The notes under the pieces are model-generated. The model ran no database searches. It saw only the letters and a program-made list of their open reading frames with translations, and was not told the origin of the DNA. 64,000 nt of DNA from Paenibacillus chibensis (lineage in GTDB: Bacteria; Bacillota; Bacilli; Paenibacillales; Paenibacillaceae). Positions 54,566 to 63,515 of this stretch are shown here, one piece after another. The position numbers were made by a program, and so were the translations under genes. Location of the stretch: assembly GCF_004001045.1 (NCBI RefSeq), contig NZ_BIMK01000001.1, positions 1-64,000 of the forward strand, in the 5' to 3' direction. Each line of letters begins with the position of its first letter. The stretch's first letter is position 1.

Positions 54566-55555
54566 TTACCAGATCAGTACGGATGCTCCCCACGTGAGAC
54601 CGCCGCCGAATCCAACCATCAGCACGCAATCTCCCTCGTTGATCCGGCCCTGCTCGGCCGCTTCCACCAGTGCCAGCGGAATGGATGCCGCCGACGTGTT
54701 GGCATACCGGTCCACATTGATGACGCATTTATCCGGAGACAAATCGAGCCGTTCCATCGCGGATTGGATAATCCGGATATTGGCTTGGTGAGGCACGAAC
54801 AAATCGATATCCTCTTTGGTCTTGCCGGCTTTCTTCAACACGTCCGCCGTAGCGGTGTTCATGACGCGAACCGCGAATTTGAACACCTCGCGTCCGTTCA
54901 TATAGATGTAATGCTTCTTGCCCTCAACGGTTTCCGCCGAGGAAGGCAATCTCGAGCCGCCTGCTTCCAGCTTCAGCAAGCTGCCGCCGGCGCCTTCGGC
55001 ACCGAGGTCGAAGGATTGGAAGCCGCGGCCTTCCGGTACTTCGCCGAGGATAACAGCTCCGGCACCGTCGCCGAAGAGGACACAGGTGTTGCGGTCTGTA
55101 TAATCCGTAATCCGGGACAAGCAGTCGGCGCCGATAACCAGCGCATTGTTGTACATGCCTGTACTGATAAAATTACGGGCGGTCGCGAGTCCGTATACGA
55201 ATCCCGAACAAGCGGCGGACAAATCAAATGCCGCCGCCTGTTTGGCGCCCAGCTTATCTTGCAGGATGCAGGCCGTCGAAGGAAAGAACGTATCCGGCGT
55301 TACGGTTGCGATGATAATCAGATCGAGTTGATCCGCCGTCATGCCCGCGGATGCCAGCGCTTTAACCGCAGCTTCGTAGCACAGATCGGAGGTTGCCTGA
55401 TCCGGAGCCGCGATATGGCGTTCACGAATTCCTGTACGGGAAACGATCCATTCATCGTTTGTTTCCACCATTTTTTCAAGATCAGCATTGGTTAAAACCT
55501 TCTCCGGCACATACATTCCTGTTCCGATGATCCCTACTGGGCGTAAATTGTTCAT
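54566..55555 (-). CDS. fabH: 3-oxoacyl-ACP synthase III
   Basis: Initiates fatty-acid synthesis by condensing acyl-CoA with malonyl-ACP; in this lineage it usually selects branched starters. The 329-residue protein shows GIIGTGMYVPEKVLTNADLE, active-site Cys in FDLSAACSGFVYGLATA, His in VPHQANIRIIQSAMERL, Asn in NTSAASIPLAL, and GFGGGLTWGASVLIW at the end. It is five bases after plsX. Confidence 0.97.
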   Translation of the reverse strand: MNNLRPVGIIGTGMYVPEKVLTNADLEKMVETNDEWIVSRTGIRERHIAAPDQATSDLCYEAAVKALASAGMTADQLDLIIIATVTPDTFFPSTACILQDKLGAKQAAAFDLSAACSGFVYGLATARNFISTGMYNNALVIGADCLSRITDYTDRNTCVLFGDGAGAVILGEVPEGRGFQSFDLGAEGAGGSLLKLEAGGSRLPSSAETVEGKKHYIYMNGREVFKFAVRVMNTATADVLKKAGKTKEDIDLFVPHQANIRIIQSAMERLDLSPDKCVINVDRYANTSAASIPLALVEAAEQGRINEGDCVLMVGFGGGLTWGASVLIW

Positions 55556-55559
55556 ATCG

Positions 55560-56561
55560 TCACTCTCTTCCCCTGATTTCGTTTGAAATGCTCTCTACCA
55601 ACTGATTTTCGATGGCGATTCTGGCTTGACGGACGGAGTTCTTAATGGCATTGCCGTCAGCGGAACCGTGGCTTTTGACAATAAGGCCGCTGAGGCCCAG
55701 AAGCGGTGCCCCGCCGTGCTCTTTATAATCGAGCTTGTCTTTGAGTCCGCGCAGCTGCGGCATGAGGATGGCTGCCCCCAGCTTGCTTTTGAGATTCTGG
55801 CTGAACTGCTCTTTGAGCAGCTTGAACATGGCACCGGCCGTACCTTCAACGGCTTTCAGCAAAATATTCCCGGCGAAGCCGTCGCAAACAAGCACGTCAC
55901 ATGTGCCGTACATGATATCGCGCGCTTCCACATTGCCGACAAAATGAATCGGCATCTGTTCGAGCAGCGGATAGGCATGCTTGGTCAGCTCATTGCCCTT
56001 GCCCGGTTCGGTGCCTACGTTGAGCAAGCCGACGCGCGGCTTGTCGACGCCCATTACCTTCTGCCGGTACAAGCTGCCCATCAGCGCATACTGCGCCAGA
56101 TGCTCCGGCTTGGCGTCCATATTCGCGCCGAGATCCAGCGCCAGTACGCCAGCGCCGTCCAGCGTAGGAATCATAGGAGCAAGGGCCGGACGTTCGATGC
56201 CTTCCATCCGTCCCACCACCAAGAGGCCCGTCGTCATCAAAGCCCCGGTGTTGCCGGCTGAAATCATCGCATCGGCTTCTTTTTCTTTCAGCATGCGTCC
56301 GGCTACAACCATCGAGGCATCCTTCTTGCGCCGCACCGCCTTGACCGGCTCATCCTCAGGCTCAATCACCTCGCCTGCATGGCGGACGCTGATATTGGAA
56401 GGAAGCTGCCCGCCGTTTTTGCTGAGCAGAGGCTGAAGCTTCGATTCGTCCCCTACCAGAATAATATGAGTATCTTTCCACTGTGCTGCAGCGGCAAGCG
56501 CTCCCTCAACATTGCATTCGGGAGCGTTGTCGCCGCCCATGGCGTCGATGGCGATCCGCAT
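55560..56561 (-). CDS. plsX: Phosphate acyltransferase PlsX
   Basis: Converts acyl-ACP to acyl-phosphate for phospholipid synthesis, 333 residues. Begins MRIAIDAMGGDNAPE and carries AMISAGNTGALMTTGLLVVG, ALDLGANMDAKPEHLAQYAL, LLNVGTEPGKGNELTKHAYP and VLVCDGFAGNILLKAVEGTA. Start at 56561 has GGAGG; it directly follows fapR, its regulator. Confidence 0.97.
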   Translation of the reverse strand: MRIAIDAMGGDNAPECNVEGALAAAAQWKDTHIILVGDESKLQPLLSKNGGQLPSNISVRHAGEVIEPEDEPVKAVRRKKDASMVVAGRMLKEKEADAMISAGNTGALMTTGLLVVGRMEGIERPALAPMIPTLDGAGVLALDLGANMDAKPEHLAQYALMGSLYRQKVMGVDKPRVGLLNVGTEPGKGNELTKHAYPLLEQMPIHFVGNVEARDIMYGTCDVLVCDGFAGNILLKAVEGTAGAMFKLLKEQFSQNLKSKLGAAILMPQLRGLKDKLDYKEHGGAPLLGLSGLIVKSHGSADGNAIKNSVRQARIAIENQLVESISNEIRGRE

Positions 56562-56562
56562 A

Positions 56563-57165
56563 TTACATTCCTCCTTCAATGTTATCTTCCCCAGTCGACC
56601 GGTAAATGACGAAATTGCCCTGGAATACCATTTCCTCGCCCACGTATGTGAACACCTCGACCTTAGCTTTTCCTTTATGCCCGTTCATCGATCGCACGTA
56701 TGCTTTCGCGATGCATTTCTCGCCCAGATGGACCTGCCGCAAAAAACGGATGTCCGCCGACGCGGTCAACGCAATCTCGTCATTGATCAGGGCTACCGCC
56801 AAGGAATTCGCCTGGGCAAATACGTAATGGCCGCGCGCAATATGCGTTCGCGAAAAGACATGCTCGTCCCGAATTTCAAATATGGAGATGCCGCTTTTGT
56901 CCAGCTGCAGGTCCACGACCTCACCGACAACCTCATCCAGCGGAAGCGAACGGACCTGGTCGTACGAATGCTCGGCCATCTGCTTCATGCGTTCCCGCAG
57001 CTCCGGTATCCCGAGCTCCATTCGGTCCAACCGTATGGTCTGAATGCTGACCTTCAGCTCGCGGGTTAATTCGCGGTCCGTCACAAACGGATTATCTTCA
57101 ATTAGTTTCAATAGATGCTGATGTCGCTGTTTCTTGGGCAACCGTTCGATCAGAGGCACCTCCAA
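56563..57165 (-). CDS. fapR: Fatty-acid and phospholipid biosynthesis repressor FapR
   Basis: Malonyl-CoA-responsive repressor of lipid synthesis. The DeoR-like helix-turn-helix is at about residues 10-65 ([34 protein letters not shown]); the hotdog effector domain follows ([50 protein letters not shown] end). The start is uncertain: TTG 57165 overlaps GGAGG, while homology with B. subtilis FapR would allow a TTG at codon 9. A FapR operator lies upstream (57242-57258), indicating autoregulation. Confidence 0.95.
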   Translation of the reverse strand: MEVPLIERLPKKQRHQHLLKLIEDNPFVTDRELTRELKVSIQTIRLDRMELGIPELRERMKQMAEHSYDQVRSLPLDEVVGEVVDLQLDKSGISIFEIRDEHVFSRTHIARGHYVFAQANSLAVALINDEIALTASADIRFLRQVHLGEKCIAKAYVRSMNGHKGKAKVEVFTYVGEEMVFQGNFVIYRSTGEDNIEGGM

Positions 57166-57241
57166 TGTCTTCTTTTTATCAAATCGGCTTTTTGAGGGCC
57201 GTCATGGTAGGGCTGCAAATTAAAGATTTTTCCGAATCATT

Positions 57242-57267
57242 TTAGAACCTGGTACTAAAACAGTATA
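57242..57267 (-). promoter_or_regulatory. FapR operator and -10 of the fapR-plsX-fab operon
   Basis: Minus-strand TTAGTACCAGGTTCTAA (57242-57258) closely matches the FapR palindrome (TTAGTACC-x-GGTACTAA type). The -10 TATACT (57262-57267) is just upstream, so the operator covers the transcription start, as in B. subtilis. The -35 is poor. Confidence 0.85.
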
Positions 57268-57298
57268 AAGCATGGCAAGCCAAAAAGGAAGAGCGGAC

Positions 57299-57336
57299 AA
57301 AAAAAATAGCACCTCACCACTAGATGAAGTACTACT
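57299..57336 (-). terminator. Terminator after rpmF
   Basis: On the minus strand AGTAGTACTTCA (57325-57336) pairs along its full length with TGAGGTGCTATT (57305-57316), including three G-U pairs, around an eight-base loop, and runs into eight T. It separates rpmF from the FapR-regulated promoter. Confidence 0.75.
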
Positions 57337-57348
57337 TGATCTTTCGCA

Positions 57349-57522
57349 TTACTGCGAAATAATTTCTCTTGATTTATACGTTCCGCACACTTTGCATACG
57401 TGGTGAGCAAGCTTCAATTCTCCGCATTGTTCACATTTCACCATGCCCGGCACTGCCAGTTTAAAGTGAGTACGACGTTTGTCACGACGCGTTTTGGACG
57501 TTCTCCGTTGAGGTACTGCCAT
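57349..57522 (-). CDS. rpmF: 50S ribosomal protein L32
   Basis: A 57-residue protein: [20 protein letters not shown], then four cysteines as C-x2-C (KCEQCGELK) and C-x2-C (VCKVCGTYK), the zinc-ribbon form of L32, ending SREIISQ. GGAGGTGGGAAC site. It follows the DUF177 gene, its usual partner. Confidence 0.97.
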   Translation of the reverse strand: MAVPQRRTSKTRRDKRRTHFKLAVPGMVKCEQCGELKLAHHVCKVCGTYKSREIISQ

Positions 57523-57586
57523 GTTCCCACCTCCTTATTTCAATAAACCGCAGGCTATGAGACCCCCGGTGTAAATACTTGCATGC

Positions 57587-58096
57587 TCATTTGAAAAAAT
57601 CTTTTAGTGCCGCAAGCCGTGGATCAACCACTTCCGTGTCGCAGTCGCAGGTGCCTTCGTTCAAGTCCTTTCCGCAGTTCGGGCACAAGCCCTTGCAAGT
57701 ATCCTTGCATACGGCGGTCATCGGGATATGAAGCACGAATGATTCCTCCACGTACGGAACGAGATCCACATTTTCATCATTCACGTAAATCGTGTCGTCA
57801 TCCTCGTTATCCGTCTCTTCGGACGGCTTCACAAGCTTGAACTGCTCGTGGAATGGAATGTTCAGATGCTGATGCAATGGTTTCAAGCAGCGGGAACAGG
57901 ACATGTCCAGCTCTACCGAGAGCTTTCCTTGCACGTCCACCGCATCCTGACCGACATAAGTTGCTTTCAGATCCGCTAGAAGCGGCTGAGGCACCTTGAT
58001 ATCGCCAAGCCCTTGAACTAAACGGCTTACATCCACTTGCTGACGGACCTGCAGCGGCTCGCTGCTGGCTGCCATTTTTCTAAATTGAAAGTGCAT
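57587..58096 (-). CDS. DUF177 / YceD-family protein
   Basis: A 169-residue protein of the YceD/Rrn family encoded upstream of rpmF in most bacteria and linked to 23S rRNA or L32 accumulation. It has ELDMSCSRCLKPL and a C-terminal zinc-like cluster DTCKGLCPNCGKDLNEGTCD, with an acidic middle. Start ATG 58096 follows GGAGTGATACTT; a frame extending upstream begins without a ribosome site. Confidence 0.9.
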   Translation of the reverse strand: MHFQFRKMAASSEPLQVRQQVDVSRLVQGLGDIKVPQPLLADLKATYVGQDAVDVQGKLSVELDMSCSRCLKPLHQHLNIPFHEQFKLVKPSEETDNEDDDTIYVNDENVDLVPYVEESFVLHIPMTAVCKDTCKGLCPNCGKDLNEGTCDCDTEVVDPRLAALKDFFK

Positions 58097-58212
58097 AAGT
58101 ATCACTCCAAACAAACAAAAATTATTATACCGATTTTCGGGAAGCTTTGTCAATAGTTTGACCTTTACTTTGCTGTTTGAACGGTTGTGAAATTCCGAAC
58201 CCGCAGTACCTA

Positions 58213-58241
58213 TTGTTGCAGGGCTTGCTAGCTTTTATGAT
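58213..58241 (+). promoter_or_regulatory. Candidate promoter of tmcAL
   Basis: TTGTTG (58213-58218), 17 bases, TATGAT (58236-58241) on the plus strand. The start site would fall near 58248, which rules out coding use of the upstream part of the reading frame. Confidence 0.55.
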
Positions 58242-58283
58242 ATATTGTATAGAAATCAAGCGCAGGATGGAGTTGAACAAACG

Positions 58284-59522
58284 GTGTCAGCTGTCGGACT
58301 AATCGTTGAATATAATCCTTTACATAACGGTCATGTACATCATTATACCCGAGCCAAGGAAATAACGGGCGCCGAGCATTCGGTGGCCGTGTTAAGCGGA
58401 CCGTTCCTCCAGCGCGGCGAGCCTGGCATCGTCAGCAAGTTTGCCCGTGCCGAGATGGCGCTCGCCATGGGTGCCGATCTCGTAATCGAGCTGCCGGTTT
58501 CCTACGCGGTTCAGCCCGCGGAATGGTTCGCTTACGGCGGTGTCGCCCTTCTTCATGCCACCGGCGTCGTGGACAGCCTATGCTTCGGTACGGAAAGCGG
58601 TTCGCTGGATCTGCTGCTTCCCGTCTCCCGTCTTCTTGCAGACGAAAGCCCGGAGCTCCAGGAGCGAATCAGCATTCATCTCCGTGAAGGAATGAATTAT
58701 CCTGCCGCATACAGCAGAGCCGCCGCAGCCGCGGCCGGCATAGGCGGCAGCGAGGAAGAGCTGCTTCAAATGCTCCAGAAGCCGAATCATACGCTTGGGC
58801 TTCACTACCTGATCGCGCTGCACCGGCTGAAAAGCGCGATTCGTCCCTTCACCATCCCGAGAATCCATGCCGGGTATCATGACGAAATGCCTAGCCACTC
58901 GGCGATCGCCAGCGCTACCGCGGTCCGGCGCATGCTGCTGACGCAGGATTTGGATGCAGCAGCCCCGTATCTCCCGGAATCAACGCTTCGCATCCTAAGC
59001 CGCGAATTCCGGGAAGGCCGCGGTCCTGTAACCTGGGAATCCTTTCGCGGGCCGCTGATGCATCTACTGCTCACCAGCTCCGTGCAGGAGCTGGAAACGC
59101 TGCATGAGGTCACAGAGGGCCTGGAGCACCGGCTGAAGCGGGCGCTCTACGCCTTACAGCAGCCGACTACGGAAGCGCTGCTGGCAGCGCTGAAGACCAA
59201 GCGCTACACCCATACGAAGCTGCAGCGGATGCTCACCCATATTTTGCTGCGCCACACCAAGGCGGAAATGTCGCCTGCCGCCCTCGCCGCAGGACCCGGG
59301 TACATCCGCGTGTTAGGCTTCAGCCGCGCCGGACAAGGGCTGCTGAAAACGATGAAGAAAACGGCCGCCCTGCCGGTGCTCGTCAAGCCTTCATCTTTCG
59401 ATCATCCGCAGCTGGAGCTGGATCTGCGGGTTTCGGCGGCTTATGCGAACGCCTATCCGGCTCCAGACGTACGCCAGACGTTCCGTGATTACTTCGAAGC
59501 GCCGATTCGCCGATTCGATTAA
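58284..59522 (+). CDS. tmcAL: tRNA(Met) cytidine acetate ligase TmcAL (YlbM)
   Basis: Forms N4-acetylcytidine at the wobble position of elongator tRNA-Met using acetate and ATP. The 412-residue protein starts MSAVGLIVEYNPLHNGHVHH (nucleotidyltransferase H-x-G-H motif), with SGPFLQRGEPGIVSKFARAE, LCFGTESGSLDLL and KPNHTLGLHYLIAL. The GTG start at 58284 matches the B. subtilis N-terminus. Its stop overlaps the stop of the convergent ylbL gene. Confidence 0.95.
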   Translation: MSAVGLIVEYNPLHNGHVHHYTRAKEITGAEHSVAVLSGPFLQRGEPGIVSKFARAEMALAMGADLVIELPVSYAVQPAEWFAYGGVALLHATGVVDSLCFGTESGSLDLLLPVSRLLADESPELQERISIHLREGMNYPAAYSRAAAAAAGIGGSEEELLQMLQKPNHTLGLHYLIALHRLKSAIRPFTIPRIHAGYHDEMPSHSAIASATAVRRMLLTQDLDAAAPYLPESTLRILSREFREGRGPVTWESFRGPLMHLLLTSSVQELETLHEVTEGLEHRLKRALYALQQPTTEALLAALKTKRYTHTKLQRMLTHILLRHTKAEMSPAALAAGPGYIRVLGFSRAGQGLLKTMKKTAALPVLVKPSSFDHPQLELDLRVSAAYANAYPAPDVRQTFRDYFEAPIRRFD

Positions 59523-60580
59523 GATTTGGCTTTCAGGCCATTCATATACGCAATGGCATCCTCAAGCGTATTTACCGGCACGAGCTTCATGCCGGTTTTT
59601 ATTTTATCCGCCTTGGCCTTGGCTTCGGCATAGTTGTCCTTCGGCACGAAGAAGATTTCCGCATGTTTCCGGTCTGCCGCGACGATTTTATGCTGAACCC
59701 CTCCGATCGGACCTACCTTGCCGTCCTTATCAATGGTTCCGGTGCCGGCCACCTGGTAGCCTTTGGTCAAATCGCCGTCCGTCAGCTGGTTGTAGATTTC
59801 CATCGTAAACATCAACCCCGCGGAAGGACCTCCGACCCGGGTATTTTCAAAATTAACCTGCAGGCCCGGATCCTTCGCTTCAACCCTTTGCATCGTCGCG
59901 ATCGTGACGCCGAGTCCGGGACGCGTTTGGTTCGTGTCCTTGTCCTTCAGCTCAATGAGCTTGACACGTTCCTCTAAAGTCTGGCCGCCGCGGATCAGCT
60001 TGACGTTAACCTGGTCTCCCACCTTTTTCGTCTTCAAAAGCTTGCTTAAGCTCTCGTTGTCCGTCATCGGTTTCCCGTCCACTTCGGACAACCGGTCGCC
60101 GGGTTTGAAATTTTTACGGGCTTCGTCTCCCTCTGGCGTAGAAAAAATAAATAAGTACTGGGGAACGATGCTGTACGTAATATGAGCTTCATGATATGCC
60201 GCTTCCATCGCGGAAGACTGCGAGTCGCTCATGAGGTAGACCTGCTCCGCCGCGTATTCGTCCTCGCTTTTATCGCCAAGGCGGGCCTCCTTCTGATCGA
60301 TTTCTGCATTCGGATTGAACGCCGAAGCGATCAGCATGACCAGGTTCGCGTAGCTGGCCGAAACCGTCGTCATCATGAACGAGCCCTTCTCCTGATGATC
60401 TCCGTCGGGAACCGAAAGCATCGGTTTCACTTCATCCGCGCTGCCAGGCTGGTAAATAATGTACGGCGTCGGCATATAGACCGTTACGTATACCAGCAGA
60501 ACTACCATGAAAAGGTAGGAGATCAGGCGCAGCCCTTCCCGTTTTCTCATCGTTCCTCGCAACTTGTTTCCTTCTCTCAT
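59519..60580 (-). CDS. ylbL: PDZ-domain Lon-like protease YlbL
   Basis: Membrane-anchored protease; in B. subtilis YlbL acts on the cell-division inhibitor YneA. One transmembrane segment near the N-terminus (LISYLFMVVLLVYVTVYM), a PDZ domain about 150-230 (NFKPGDRLSEVDGKPM), then the Lon catalytic domain with Ser in NTRVGGPSAGLMFTMEIYNQ and Lys in GGVQHKIVAADRKHAEIF. Several ATGs are possible: 60586, 60580 and 60550; the chosen one is ten bases after GGGGAG. Confidence 0.92.
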   Translation of the reverse strand: MREGNKLRGTMRKREGLRLISYLFMVVLLVYVTVYMPTPYIIYQPGSADEVKPMLSVPDGDHQEKGSFMMTTVSASYANLVMLIASAFNPNAEIDQKEARLGDKSEDEYAAEQVYLMSDSQSSAMEAAYHEAHITYSIVPQYLFIFSTPEGDEARKNFKPGDRLSEVDGKPMTDNESLSKLLKTKKVGDQVNVKLIRGGQTLEERVKLIELKDKDTNQTRPGLGVTIATMQRVEAKDPGLQVNFENTRVGGPSAGLMFTMEIYNQLTDGDLTKGYQVAGTGTIDKDGKVGPIGGVQHKIVAADRKHAEIFFVPKDNYAEAKAKADKIKTGMKLVPVNTLEDAIAYMNGLKAKS

Positions 60581-60664
60581 TCCCATCCTGCTCCCCTGGT
60601 CTTATGGTTGTCTTCCCAGCATAGATTGTGTACTAGCTATGTTTACTCAGAAGAGGTGAAAATC

Positions 60665-61897
60665 ATGAAAAAAAAAGCCCCTCTCCGCTTGGCGCCCGCT
60701 TCGGCCACTTTTCTGCTTGGCGCAGGCTCCCTTGCTTTGGTGGCTGCCGTTGTCAGTAATCCCGCCCCGGCCTTCCAGGCTTCTCTGCAAGGCTTGCAGC
60801 TATGGTGGCAAATCGTATTCCCCGCGCTGCTGCCCTTTATTATGCTGTCCGAAATTCTCATCGCTTATGGCTGGGTCCATGCGCTCGGTGTCTGGCTTGA
60901 ACCATTCATGAACCGTCTGTTCAAGCTTCCCGGCATTGGCGGCTGGGTGCTCGCCATGGGAATGACGACGGGATTTCCCGGCGGCGCCCAGGCAGCCCGC
61001 CAGCTTCATGACCAGGGAGAATTGAGCGCCAAGGACGCAGGCAAGCTCGCAGCGCTGACCCACTTTTGCAATCCCATGCTGATTCTGATCGTGATCGCAA
61101 CCGGTCTGATGCACGAAACGGCGGCGGGGTATATCATCCTTCTAATTCACTGGGTCTCCGGTCTGCTTGTGTTTCTCCTTCTGGGCAGAACATCGGAAAA
61201 GGGCCGGCCCGCAGAAACATCTGCCGAGGCCCCACTTGCAAATAAACCCTTCAAAGAGCAAGAGCGCCGCTCCCTGCTCTACCGTTCCCTGCAGTCGGCC
61301 AAGCGCGCCCATGCCAAGGACGGCCGCAGCTTCGGCAGATTGCTCGGAGATTCGGTAACCCATGCGGTCCAGACGCTGATGATGGTCGGGGGTTACATCA
61401 TTATTTTTGCCGTCGTCATCCAAATCGTCAGCCGGCTCGTGCCGGACGGATTTCCATCCTACGGACTGTCGGGGCTGTTTGAAGTCCATCTCGGTGCCAA
61501 GGATTTGAGCGCTGCCTCCTTTATGGAAGGCAGGTTGCAGTGGTCCGTCATGTCCGCCCTGCTTGGTTTTAGCGGAATCAGCGCTATCCTGCAGTCAATG
61601 TCGGTCCTTCGAAACACCGGAATCCGGTGGCCCCATTTCACCTTGGTCCGCCTGTTTCATGGTGTGCTTGCTTTTGCGATAACCTGGCTGGTTTGGCCGC
61701 TCGTCCGCTTTCTTCCGGAAAGCGCCAGCTCCGTATTCAACAGCCGCGGGGAGCTTCCGGCAAATTCGGGCGCGGTGTTCAACCTGTGGAAAGTCATCCC
61801 TCAAATGCTTCAGTGGCAGGGTATGCTTCTCTTGATCATGCTCGGCTGCTCCACGATTTTTATGCTGCTGCTGTCCGTCCGTAAACATTCCCGCTAA
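60665..61897 (+). CDS. ylbJ: Sporulation integral membrane protein YlbJ
   Basis: A 410-residue polytopic protein of the nucleoside-recognition (Gate) domain family; in B. subtilis ylbJ belongs to the sigma-E regulon and is needed for normal spores. Conserved segments: [58 protein letters not shown] and a second half with [15 protein letters not shown]. The start has AGAGGTGA. A possible sigma-E -10 (CATAGATT, about 60620) is visible but unproven. Its stop overlaps that of convergent coaD. Confidence 0.92.
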   Translation: MKKKAPLRLAPASATFLLGAGSLALVAAVVSNPAPAFQASLQGLQLWWQIVFPALLPFIMLSEILIAYGWVHALGVWLEPFMNRLFKLPGIGGWVLAMGMTTGFPGGAQAARQLHDQGELSAKDAGKLAALTHFCNPMLILIVIATGLMHETAAGYIILLIHWVSGLLVFLLLGRTSEKGRPAETSAEAPLANKPFKEQERRSLLYRSLQSAKRAHAKDGRSFGRLLGDSVTHAVQTLMMVGGYIIIFAVVIQIVSRLVPDGFPSYGLSGLFEVHLGAKDLSAASFMEGRLQWSVMSALLGFSGISAILQSMSVLRNTGIRWPHFTLVRLFHGVLAFAITWLVWPLVRFLPESASSVFNSRGELPANSGAVFNLWKVIPQMLQWQGMLLLIMLGCSTIFMLLLSVRKHSR

Positions 61898-62394
61898 AGA
61901 TCAGATGCGCTGTATTTGAGTCGGATCGCTTCTTCCACTTCCACAGGAACCAGATCCTTCACGTCGCCGTGAAATGCCGCAATCTCTTTGACAATGCTGG
62001 AGCTCAAATAGGAATATTTGGGGTTCGTCATCATAAAGACCGTTTCGGCATCCGGATTCAGCTTGTGATTGGTAGATGCCATTTGCAGTTCGTATTCAAA
62101 ATCCGTCACCGACCGAACGCCGCGCACAATGGCCTGCGCGTTCCGCTGACGGACATAATTGGCCGTCAAATCCCGGAAGCTGTCCACCTCCACGTTCGGC
62201 AGGTGGGCCGTCACCCGGCGAATCAGCTCCATCCGTTCTTCGATTGAAAACAGCGGCTGCTTGCTCCGGTTGTTCAGTACCGCCACGACAAGTACGTCAA
62301 ACTGCCTCGCCGCACGCTGGATAATGTCCAAATGCCCCATCGTGACCGGATCAAAGCTGCCCGGGTATACCGCTACGCGCTTATGGGTTGACAT
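61894..62394 (-). CDS. coaD: Phosphopantetheine adenylyltransferase
   Basis: Penultimate step of coenzyme A synthesis, 166 residues. The H-x-G-H region is [18 protein letters not shown]; also [20 protein letters not shown] and the C-terminal [19 protein letters not shown]. Start is the ATG nine bases after GGAGG; two ATGs just upstream are less well spaced. It overlaps the 3' end of rsmD by 14 bases, the usual rsmD-coaD pairing. Confidence 0.97.
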   Translation of the reverse strand: MSTHKRVAVYPGSFDPVTMGHLDIIQRAARQFDVLVVAVLNNRSKQPLFSIEERMELIRRVTAHLPNVEVDSFRDLTANYVRQRNAQAIVRGVRSVTDFEYELQMASTNHKLNPDAETVFMMTNPKYSYLSSSIVKEIAAFHGDVKDLVPVEVEEAIRLKYSASDL

Positions 62395-62995
62395 CATTTC
62401 CATCCTCCTCGGCGGCCTCGCTTTCGGACAAGACCGATTCGTTTTTTTGATATTTATATATGGAAACCGCCGTTTCCCCATACTCCGCATGACGGACGCA
62501 GGAGAACAGACCGAAATCGCCCGGATATTCGTATCCGGACTCATGCTCAAGCACGATCGTCGCTCCGCGGTTCAGCATTCCTTTTTCGTGCATCAAGTCC
62601 ATCAGCTTGTCCCCGTTCTTCATACGGTATGGCGGGTCCAAAAAAACAACATCCAGGGAAACCCCGCGTTTGTCCAGCACCTTGATCGCCCGCTCCGCTT
62701 CATTGCGGTATACCTCTGCCTGATCCTCCAGCCTTGTTGCTTTTAGATTGGCCCGGATCGTATCAATCGCTTTCGGGTCCATATCAATCAAAATGGCCTT
62801 GTCCATGCCTCTGCTCAGCGCTTCTATGGCCAGGCCGCCTGTGCCCGCAAACAAATCGAGGGCCGTTCCCCCGTCAAAATAAGGGCCAATCATGCTAAAA
62901 ATCGCTTCTTTCACTTTATCCGTCGTCGGACGGGTTCCCGTGCCTGGCACCGCTTTAAGCGGTCTTCCCTTGGCGCTGCCCGATACCACTCTCAT
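62381..62995 (-). CDS. rsmD: 16S rRNA (guanine966-N2)-methyltransferase RsmD (YlbH)
   Basis: Methylates G966 of 16S rRNA. The 204-residue protein begins [18 protein letters not shown], has [16 protein letters not shown], the SAM-binding motif [18 protein letters not shown] and the catalytic [16 protein letters not shown] Glu/Asp-rich C-terminal tail follows. Start at 62995 has GGGTGAG. The region upstream is highly structured. Confidence 0.96.
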   Translation of the reverse strand: MRVVSGSAKGRPLKAVPGTGTRPTTDKVKEAIFSMIGPYFDGGTALDLFAGTGGLAIEALSRGMDKAILIDMDPKAIDTIRANLKATRLEDQAEVYRNEAERAIKVLDKRGVSLDVVFLDPPYRMKNGDKLMDLMHEKGMLNRGATIVLEHESGYEYPGDFGLFSCVRHAEYGETAVSIYKYQKNESVLSESEAAEEDGNDVNP

Positions 62996-63069
62996 CGCTT
63001 TCTCACCCATTCCAAAATCAGTTGTCTGCAACAGTTCATCGCTTGCGAATCCTGTCTATTTCTGACGAT

Positions 63070-63098
63070 ATCGTACCACAACCGCACCGATTTTGAAA
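63070..63098 (-). promoter_or_regulatory. Candidate rsmD-coaD promoter with extended -10
   Basis: Minus-strand TTTCAA (63093-63098), 17 bases, TACGAT (63070-63075) preceded directly by TGG. The -10 overlaps a 10-bp palindrome ACGATATCGT. If used, transcription starts downstream of the structured region at 63144-63324, leaving that region outside the rsmD mRNA. Confidence 0.4.
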
Positions 63099-63143
63099 AA
63101 TGGAACCTTGGCCATCTATTTTTGGCAGAGGATGTATAAAACG

Positions 63144-63324
63144 GCTTATCCGGGGAATGCTTTAACTATCGACATCAACGAATGTCGTAGACAACCGCGG
63201 AAAGCTTACGTTTCCCCATAAGCTCTTCGTCCGGTTTCTCCTCTCCCATGAAAGGGGCTCTCGAAAGAGGGCTCCGAACAAAAGCCGTCGTATCGGGTAT
63301 ACGATGGTTTTTGTTCTTTTTTTT
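63144..63324 (+). ncRNA. Candidate three-hairpin RNA ending in a strong plus-strand terminator
   Basis: An 80-base imperfect hairpin: GCTTAT/ATAAGC (63144-63149 / 63218-63223), GGGGAA/TTCCCC (63152-63157 / 63212-63217), GCTTT/AAAGC (63159-63163 / 63201-63205), CGACAT/ATGTCG (63170-63175 / 63182-63187). A second CTCT-cgaa-AGAG hairpin follows near 63253-63275, then 17-base arms 63277-63293 / 63299-63315 (all paired, two G-U) with eight T at 63317-63324. No plus-strand gene lies upstream, so the terminator implies a small RNA. TATAAA at 63135 could be its -10. On the minus strand it could instead be a ylbH-type leader. Confidence 0.5.
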
Positions 63325-63358
63325 GCCTGTTAGGATAGGGAGCGCCATTTTCCGTATG

Positions 63359-63420
63359 ATCCCCTTGGAGTAGACAAGTGCTGTTGAAGAGCGCTAAAGT
63401 TCTACTTGGAGGGGATTTTT
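63359..63420 (+). terminator. Long stacked hairpin with T-run upstream of the hydrolase
   Basis: ATCCCCT, AGTAGA and AGTGCT pair in order with AGCGCT, TCTACT and AGGGGAT, separated by small internal loops, with a tip loop of about seven bases; five T follow (63416-63420). It is oriented to terminate plus-strand transcription before the alpha/beta hydrolase gene, so it is an attenuator candidate or a back-up to the terminator at 63277-63324. Confidence 0.6.
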
Positions 63421-63515
63421 CATAGGAAGCTATTTCGCGGGTTTATCCGTTTAGTCCCCCCGCTTTTCCATTAAAATGGAGTCTGACACACAAACAATAA
63501 AGGCAGCTGATAGAT

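Noticed and set aside
57343..57360. TTTCGCA-ttac-TGCGAAA hairpin over the rpmF stop as terminator
   Set aside because: No T-run follows it; the better terminator is the G-U-rich stem with eight T at 57299-57336.
60182..60664. Upstream extension of the ylbJ reading frame
   Set aside because: It runs through the opposite-strand ylbL gene; the family N-terminus and AGAGGTGA site place the start at 60665.
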